The translations under genes and the position numbers were made by a program. The notes under the pieces were generated by a model that was not told the origin of the DNA, made no database searches, and saw only the letters and a program-made list of their open reading frames with translations. Positions 52,201 through 62,000 of a stretch of 64,000 nt of DNA are shown piece by piece (within the stretch, counting starts at the first letter, position 1; every line of letters starts with the position of its first letter). Location of the stretch: NCBI RefSeq assembly GCF_048569485.1, contig NC_134353.1:66346221-66410220 (forward strand). The letters are read 5' to 3'. This DNA comes from Anomaloglossus baeobatrachus (lineage: Eukaryota > Chordata > Amphibia > Anura > Aromobatidae).

Positions 52201-55200
52201 CGATTATTAAACTACGTGAAAGTTTAGTTACTACATACGGGTAAATGTTCTCTGACAGATCTGTGACTAAATGGATAAAAGCTACACAGATAATTCCCAG
52301 CACATTTTTTCCTTGAACATACTCTCCTGGGAAGGACGGTCTTTTCTTCTCGTTACAGCAGAGAACTGGAATAAGGACACGGGGCTGAGAAGGTCTGAAG
52401 CTCCTTGACATCCAACCATCATGGAGGAAACCTGAAAAATAGAAACCGAGAAGTATGAAAACACCACAATCATACAATATGGTTCTCCTTTCAGAGGAGC
52501 CCCTGGTGTTGGATCAACAAAAACTCATCGGAGCAGAACGATGATTATTGTGATCGCTCGGTCTCCATACGGAAAAGTGTTGTCAGCTGCACATTGGCCA
52601 ATAATTGGGGACAGGCCTATCAGCTCCTCAAAAAGGGCTTTGCTGCACTGAAAAGATTTGACTCCTGGACGCACAGTGTCTTCGTCAGCAGAGACACAAG
52701 TGCTGTCCACAAGAGACCACCACGGTCTGTGCCCACGATTAGGGTTCGTGCAGCTGCAGATCATTCCCTGTAGAGAACACTCGTGGCTTGGAAAGCCGCT
52801 CCACAACCGTTTAAGTTGCGGAAAAAAGAAGCACAGTAGGCAGAAGATTTCTACAAATCCCATCCACTGTGCTTGTACTGCACAACACAGCGTTTTCTGG
52901 CCACAGTGAAAACACTCTGCGTCGAAAATGCTGTGAACCCCGATCATGGGCATGAATACTTAGGCTTTTGGGTTACGTTCCCACCTAAAAGCAAGTGGTG
53001 AATTTTTGATGCTCCAAATCCAGTGTCTTACAGTTCCGGTAAACTGAATGAGCGATTTATAGAAATCTCATGACCATTGTTTTGGTTTTTTTATCTCAGG
53101 ACCATGGATTTTTTTTTTCATCTCATGACTATGTTTCTGTTTTATCTCATGACCATTGTTTCTTTTTATCTCATGACCATAGTTTATTTTTATCTCATGA
53201 CCATTGTTTCTTTTTATCTCATGACCATGTGTTTTTTTTATTTCATGACCATAGGTTTTTTTTTTTTTTAATCTCATGACCATTGTTGTTTTTTTTTAAT
53301 CTCATGACCATGGATTTTTTTAATCTCATGACCATTGTTTTTTTTATCTCATAACCATTGTTTTTTTTATCTCATGACCATTGTTGCTTTTTATCTCATG
53401 AGCAGTTTTTTTTTTTTTTAATATCATGACCATGGATTTTTTTTTATCTCATGACCATTGTTCTTTTCATCTCATGACCATTGTTGCTTTTTATCTCATG
53501 ACCATTGTTTTTTTTTAATCTCATGACCATTGTTTTTTTTTAATCTCATGACCATTGTTTTTTTTAATCTCATGACCATTGTTTTTTTTAATCTCATGAC
53601 CATTGTTTTTTTTATCTCATAACCATTGTTTTTTTTATCTCATGACCATTGTTGCTTTTTATCTCATGAGCAGTTTTGGTTTTTTTTTTTAATATCATGA
53701 CCATGGATTTTTTTTTATCTCATGACCATTGTTTTTTTTAATCTCATGACCATTGTTTTTTTATCTCATAACCATTGTTTTTTTTATCTCATGACCATTG
53801 TTGCTTTTTATCTCATGAGCAGTTTTGTTTTTTTTTAATATCATGACCATGGATTTTTTTTTTATCTCATGACCATTGTTTATTTTTATCTCATAACCAT
53901 TGTTTTTTTTATCTCATAACCATTGTTTTTTTTTATCTCATGACCATTGTTGCTTTTTATCTCATGAGCAGTTTTAGGTTTTTTTTAATATCATGACCAT
54001 GGATTTTTTTTTATCTCATGACCATTGTTTTTTTTAATCTCATGACCATTGTTTCTTTTTATCTCATGACCATTGTTTCTTTTTATCTCATGACCATTGT
54101 TTCTTTTTATCTCATGACCATTGTTTCTTTTTTATCTCATGACCATGTTTTTTCCCTCCTTGTGTAAATTGAGCTGCGATGCATTTTTAAAATCCGTAAC
54201 ATGTCAATTTCTCTTGTGAGTATGACGAGTTTTATGTGCAAATTTTACCCATAAACCAGAAAATCCACAAGCAAAAAAAAAAAAGACCAAAGAAAAAATT
54301 AAGTACAAAACAAACAAAAAAAAAATAAAAAAAAAAACAGTAAAAAAAATTAAAATATAAAAAAATAAAAAAATTGAGGTAACCTAATTTAGCAAATAGG
54401 TGCAGAAATGCTTAAAGGGGTTATCCGGCTTATTTTGACTTTTTTTTATTATTACCCTATTGGGTTACATTGGGGCAGGTAAGTAGATAGTGAGCACTTA
54501 CCTGCCCTGCTGTCAGCCCCTCTCCCCCGGCTCAGAGCGGTCATGTGACTGCTCCTGCCGCAATTTTGCTGCTTCCGGTCATTTCATGTCAACATGGGCA
54601 GGACCATGTTGACATGCAAATCTGGGAACAGCTTGTTGCCGCCCTGCTGGGCAGGTACAGTGCGTGAGTCCCCGCCCCCTTCCCTGCACCCTCCCACACA
54701 TTCTCCCGCACCCCATACTCTCCCCGCCCACAGTGTCACCGCCAGCATCGGGCCCCCTGCTCAGGATAGCAGGAGTGCCCTGCAGTCTGTGTCCCGCGGC
54801 TGCTCACACTGCAGTGTAACAGCAGCTTCTCACAGTGCGTGCAGCTGCGGGGATGACGAGCGCTGCTGGCAGGAGGTTAGAGGAGATCATTACCTCCTGT
54901 GACGATCTCCTCCTCTGCCGACGTAACCGCTGTCACTGCCTTCTATGCCCGCCGCGTTCTCACGTCACGTCTCGCGGGCGGCCAGAGACTGTCACTAGCG
55001 GTGACGTCACGGGCTCTCGCGATTCTTCGCTGTGAACGCGGCGGGCATAGAAGGCAGTAACAGTGCTGACGTCAGCAGAGCAGGAGATAGTCACTGCAGG
55101 TAATGATCTCATCTAACCTCCTGACAGCAGCGCTCGTCATCCCCTGCAGTGACCTGGGCTGACCTATTGATGTTAACTCAGGTCACTGCACTGGTCTCCC

Positions 55201-58200
55201 AGACAATGGGGAACATTCTGTTCTTCATTGACTGGGACATTGACTATGGTATGGATGTCGTGGGACCCCCTTATTGGATTACGCCGGACCCTGATTTTAT
55301 TGTTCTTTTCAATAAATTGGTGAAAGAGGGAATGTTTTGGGGAGTGTTTTTTCAAATAAAACTTTTTTTGTTGTCTCTTTTTTTTTTTTTTTATTACTGA
55401 CTGGGTTGGTGATGTCAAGTATCTGATAGACGCGTGACATCACTAACCCCAGGGCCTGATGCCAGGTGACATTACACATCTGGCATCAACCCCATATATT
55501 ACCCCGTTTGCCACCGCACCAGGGCAATGGGATGAGTTGGGGCGAAGCACCAGGATTTCCACATCTAATGGATGCGCCACTACTGTTGCGGCTGTAGCCT
55601 GCTGTTTTCAGGCTGGGGAGTGTCCAATAACAGTGGACGTCCCTAGTCTGAGAATACCAGACCACAGCTGTCCGCTTTACCTTGGCTGGTGATCCAATTT
55701 AGGGGGGACCCGACAATTTTTCTTTTAAATTATTTATATAAATTTAAAATAACAGTGTGAGGTGCCCTCTGTTTTGGATTACCAGCCAAGGTGAAGCTGC
55801 CAGCTGTGGTCTGCAGCCGTCTGCTTTACCCTAGCTGGCTACAAAAGATAGGGGGGACCCCACGTCGTTTTTATTTTTAATTATTTATTTTTTGGCTAAA
55901 TAGAAGGCTAAGCACCCTTTAGTGCCACATGAAAGTCACTAAAGGGTGCCAGCTTAGAATATGCAGGGGGGGTAGGACATTATATAGGTCTTTCTCATCT
56001 ATCTATCCCATTCATTCATCCATCTATCTCTCTGTCTCTATATCTATCTATCCATCTCTATATCTACTCAGCTATTTATCTTTCTTGCTGCTTCCGTTTT
56101 TTGCGGTCCGCAAAAAAACGGAAGGCACACGGATGACACAGATGCATCAGTGAAAAAAACGGACTTTTTTTGCGGACCGCAAAAACGGAACGGTCATGTG
56201 AATGTAGCCTACATGTGTTCCCTATGGGGGTAGGAATTGGTACAGAACGGTGGTGGTGGTGGGGGGGGGGGTCGGTACAGAGAGCAGTTTGTGTGTGTGG
56301 GCGTGTGTTGCAGAGCCCGATGTGGGGCTGTTATTTCCAATGGTAGAGTGATAACAGGTAAGGTGCTGGGGCAGAATACTGACAGGGAATGTGTGTGCAG
56401 GGGGCGGGCAGGGGGCGAGGCTGGACAGTGAGGGCGGGCAGGGGGCGAGCCTGAACACTGAGGCCGGGCGGAGCCAGCTCTGACTAGGAGGTGTGGCACA
56501 GGAAGTGGTCAGTTTGCTGGAGCTGAATGTAAACAAAGAGCTGCAGAGAATAAAGGGATAATTCAAGAGGAACAAAAGTTAGAAAACAAAAAATAACAAT
56601 GTAGGGGTGTTGTATATGACAATACAGCACAGATAAACTCAAAAATGTTTGGTAAGCTAATCTCGGACAACTCCTTTAAGGCAAACGTGGCCTTAATATT
56701 TCTTTTCTTACATTTTGAGTGTGGACAAGAACTTTACAATTCCTTTACAGCAAACAGAGACTGAACACGGTGGGAAGGAGATGCGGAAAGTTTCTAGAAA
56801 TGTATTGTACAGCTACACACCCCACATAGGAGTCGTGATTGACATTCCTGCAGCTAAGCGAAAGCCATCAATTCAGAGACTAATCAGGAATGAAGTTTCT
56901 TCCCTGACTGACAAAAATGCAGCAGCCACAACACCCACATTCCTGCGGCATGACCGGCACATTGTCAGTGTGGTGTGCAGGCCGATAAGGAGACATGAAC
57001 ACTTACACTTTGCGCACTGTGCATGTTATGTATGGAAGTGCTGGATCCCCCAAACGAGACTCTTAAGGTGCCCATACATCTTAGATCGTGGTCCTTCCTC
57101 CCCAATACACATGAACAGTTCAGCTGAGTGTTCGTATGTTTCCAATGGGGACAGTGGAGTGATTTGAAACAGAAGGACTGCTCTGCTTGATCAGCCTCTT
57201 CCCCAACAATATCTGTGGGGGAAACGTTGTGAGGCCACCATGTAAATTAGATAGCCAAAATAGGGGTGCTCAGCCAACATTATTCCCATGTGTACAGTAT
57301 ACGGGCCTTCTCCCCTCTGGGTAATATGATGTCCGAAATATGAAACCCTTTCTATTGTTAGTACCAAGTAGGGTATATGAAATGGGGTGTTTTAATGTTT
57401 CAGGCGACCAGGTCTCACCCTGTTCTCTCTGGGAAGGGTCTCTGGAAGGAGTAGAAAGATGAATACCAGATCAATAAAAGCGAAGAGGAGGGCGAGGAGG
57501 GCCGGCTTTACATAGAAGAGCTCTCCACTCGTGTTCATTGCAAAGTAAGCTCCAACCATGGGACCAACGGTGAAGCCCAAAGAAAAGGCCACGCCGATCA
57601 TTGCCTGTAAAAGAAACACAAATGGATTCAATAGTTTTCTTATATTCAGCAGAAGTGCTAATTAAAGGGGTGGTCTTCATGCACATTATACCCTAGCCAC
57701 AAGAGACGGAATTACCATGATTACCTTCACCACTCGGCCGCCCACCCACATCAATCCCAAAACTGGGGCCCGGATATGTCCTATTAGAACAGAGCATGGA
57801 TTGTCAGCACTACAATCATAGAATCATTGTCTATGGTACTGCTGGAGAGAACACAGCCATTTCTCAGCTTTGGTGCTAACAGCAGGTCATCACCTATCCA
57901 CTTGCCAAGATGGGACCTCCCCATAATTATACTTGGGCTTAAATACACAACTCGTTAGAAGTGCCCCCCTCGTCTACCCTTGATAATCACAATCCTGGTG
58001 TAACCCTATATGGCAGAAGGGTTATTAGGCGGTTCAGCTGCCACATCCATAGTGGGACTGTCACCTCTCCAGCCCTTATAGCCTTGCTTCATTTATGCAT
58101 CCACCCGAAAAAAAATTTGAGCGTGTGCGTCCTGCCACACATATACCCAGCATACATTACACTTACCATGCCTTTACTGCGGTCCTTTAGAGAGGGTAGG

Positions 58201-59029
58201 TCAGCGATGATGGCGGTGCACAGGCTGACATTCCCTTTGCTCAGTCCTCCGATGATACGTGAAATCAGGAAAATACCAAAGCTTCTTGAGATGGCCCATA
58301 AAGCGTAGGATGCAATTAATCCAACCTGCGAGACAAGATGGTATCATAGAAATTACCAGTGCAGGCGAGAGTAGTAAGCTACTACTTCTACAGTATATAC
58401 ATACACATACATACTCACATAGTATGTACAAACACATGCAAACAAACATAGATAGTATTTACACATTTACATACTATATACACATACAGTACATACCATA
58501 CACATATACTATATACATATAATACATAGACACTATATACACATCATACATACATATTATATAAACATTCTTACATAGATATTATATATACATACATAGA
58601 TACTATATACACATCATACATACATATTATATACACATCATAGATACTATATACACATACATAATTATATACACATCATACATACATAGATACTGTATAG
58701 TCATACATAGATATTATATACATATCATACATAGATACTGTATACACACATATCATACATAGATACTATATACACAGATACTATATGCATAGATACCATA
58801 CACACATACATACCATACACACATACCATACACACATGCATACAAACTATATACACATATACATACCCTATATACACACATACATACATAGATACTATAT
58901 CCACATATACATAGGTACTATATACACATACATATATACCATATACACATACATACCATATACACATACATAGATACTATATACACATACAAACATCCAT
59001 AAATAGATACTAATATTATATATTATACA

Positions 59030-59077
<48 letters not shown>

Positions 59078-62000
59078 ATTTCTGCTGTTCAAATGAATAT
59101 TCAATTCCCCCCCCCAATTCGGACACAGGGTTCCATATAAAAGTCTTTATTTAGTGCAAATCTTTAAGATTCCCCCCCAAGGAGGTGTGGCTTCCAGGGT
59201 TCTGGGGGCGTGTCTTTAGCCTACTCTGCATAATTACCACGTGTGAGTCACGCCTACTATTGTCAAGAGCTTTAAAAAATAGCACTAAAGTTATTGACCC
59301 ATACTTCTGAAGCCGTACGATTACTCAGGATCAGCTTCAATAAGTGCAAAACTATTATACACTTTGAACCTGGTGGCAGGTCCCCGTTAATCAGAGCTGT
59401 GTGCACACGTTGCATTTTTTTGGTGCAATAGTGATAAATGTGCATTATTCTTACCGCAATTTTAGAAAAATTGTGCAAAGTGATGCATATTTGCCACAAT
59501 ATGTGAACACAACCTAAAACTCACCCTCCATCAACTGAAGAACTAAAAACAGAGACAACCAATTTGAAAGGCCCTTTGTATTTCAGGCATGATTCCAAAA
59601 TCAGCGTCACAAAACTTGGTCCCAAACCAGTAGTACCAATAAACGGCCACTGGGGGGCATTTATACAGCTTCCATCAAACTCAATGAGAATTCTGTTTGC
59701 AGTCAGCTCCACCTAGTGGTAACTCCAGCCACATAATATTTGATCATGAGCTCACTAAAGACTCCTTAAACACATTCGCCTCACTGTTAAAGTGGATCTG
59801 TCACCAGATTTCACAAAAGAAACTGCATTCATTATGAATTAAATCTTTTCGACCTGATGAGGCTGGTGTACTTTGCATATCCATGTCAGAATGGCTATAT
59901 AGACCCTCTGGAAGGTTTCTCTGCCAAATATTAAACCGTGAACGCATAAAATATTCAAGTTTATTTCAGCAATTTACAACCTGTTCTAACACGGATTTTC
60001 ACAGTAAGTACACTTGCTTCACTGGGTCCAAAAGAACTATTTAAAACCATGTAGTCTGTGTATATTCTGAGATCTGATAAACAACCACCATTGGATAAAA
60101 ACAATACAGATTGTAAAGATTCCGTGTCCAAAGTGTGAAAGCATTAGAATATTTTGCCTCTGAGTAAGTAATCGTTTGTCCTTTCATTCTACTTCACTTT
60201 CTTGCTGTGCCGTACCACCGGCTACAAGCACATAACTCCCCTGCACTATGAAGGATATAGTGACTCCGAAAACCACCTGAAAAAGCGCCAATTAAGCACT
60301 CAGAAAAATAAACATATGCATTTCTATGAAAAAATGACTCCTTCATACGTTCAGGCTTTTCAGCGTCCTAATTGCTTTAAACCTCCAAAAGCACCAAGAG
60401 GTTAAAAGAAACGAGCCGACCATTGTCCAGGCTGAAGACGCTTTATACAGCCTAAGAGAAGTCAATAGGAATGCTCAAGAAGATGTCAGCTTGTCTTTTC
60501 GAGTATTTTCCGTGAAAAACCGTTCGTGATTTCTTCATTGTTGAATGGAGACAAAAAAAAAATAAAAATCTGCCAGTTAAAAAAATGTGAAAAAAATAAT
60601 TGCACGTTAAAAAAAAAATGTAAAAAAAAAAAAGTTGGCAATTAAAAGTGTAAAAAAAAAAACTTGCCAGTTTTCAAAATAAAAAATAATCTGCCAATTA
60701 AAAATGGGAAAAAAATATTCTGCCAATTAAAAATGGAAAAATAATCTGCCAATTAAAAATGGAAAAATAATCTGCCAATTAAAAATGTGAAAAACAAAAC
60801 CAGCCAGTCATAAAAACAAAAAACTGCCAGTTAATGTAAAAAAACAAAAACAAAAAAAAAAAACGCCTGCAAGTTCAAAATGTTTGTTAAAAAACAAAAC
60901 CTGCTAGTTAAAAATATGAAAAATACTGCCAGTTAAAAGTGTAAAAATCAAAAATACTTCCAGTTAAAAATGAAAAAAAAATAATTTGTCAGTTAAAAAT
61001 GGAGAGAAAAAAAACCCTGCAAGTTAAAATTGTGGAACAAAAAAAAATTTGTCAGTTGAAAATAGAAAAAATAATCTGCCAGTTAGAAATGGGAAAAAAA
61101 AACAAACAAAACCTGACAGTTGAAAAAGAAAACAAAAAACTGGCAGTTAAAAATGTATAAAAAAAAACTCCTGCCAGTTCAAAGTGTTAAAAAACAAAAC
61201 CTGCCAGTTAAAAATGTGAAAAAACCTGCCAGTTAAAAGTGTAAAAAAGAAAAAAAACAAACAACTTGCCAGTTAAAGATTTTTTAAAAAAGCACTACAT
61301 AAAAAAATACTTAAAAAGGCTAAAAATAAAAAAACCTGCCAGTTAAAAATGTAAAAATCACTTCGAAAAAAAAAAAGTTAAAATGTTTTAGGAAACAAAC
61401 ACCAACGTTTATTGAAGAGTTTTCCTTTAGAAGAAAATGGCTGGTTTGCTCTCCTGAAAAAGAAGTCTTGTCTTGTGCACCTACCCTACGATTGTCAGTG
61501 CGATGGTTTATGACTGTTACTATTTTCCTATGACCCAGCGATTCCTATGGCTGGCAAAATGTATTGGAAGGGATAAAACATGTATAATGCTGACAAATCA
61601 CTGCAGGAAAATATGCCGATATTAGCAGTGAAAGTAACATGACTATGAGGAATGCTGGGTGTTCAGCCTCCTCTATGGAAAAGTGGAAAGAACAGCAGGA
61701 AATGATATAAAAGCAGCATAAAAAGGTGTGAACCTGTAAAAAAACCAAAACAATAATATCACAAATACTAGATAGTACACAGCGCCACATACGGTGGTGT
61801 AGCTGTACGTACCTCGCATGTACTGGGATTCTATCAATATCAGCTGGAAAAGGATAAGGTCTAAACGGCATCTTCTTCCATAACGTTTTAAAATAATCTC
61901 TATATACATTTACGCTTCTAACAAGTAAGAAATTCAGGTTTCATATGAATATGTGCACTAGGTGGCGCTGTTACAATGATACTTTTTCATAAGAAAGAAG

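Larger units (their letters stand above)
54416..56675. mobile_element. TTAA-flanked composite element
   Basis: Ends AGGGGTTATCCGG and (reverse complement) AGGAGTTGTCCG, with TTAA at 54412-54415 and 56676-56679. Inside: a GC-rich inverted repeat (54845-55150), an inverted R1 copy (55149-55900) and a strong hairpin (56091-56124). It may be one element or several nested. Confidence 0.55.

Noticed and set aside
52525-52953. 142-codon minus-strand frame with several cysteines next to exon W4
   Set aside because: No recognisable domain, Cys/His spacing is irregular, and it lies in the W3-W4 intron with no splice-compatible role.
54520-55060. CpG-rich stretch as a possible promoter island
   Set aside because: It is the GC-rich inverted repeat of a TTAA-flanked element in the middle of an MFSD10 intron; no adjacent first exon was found.
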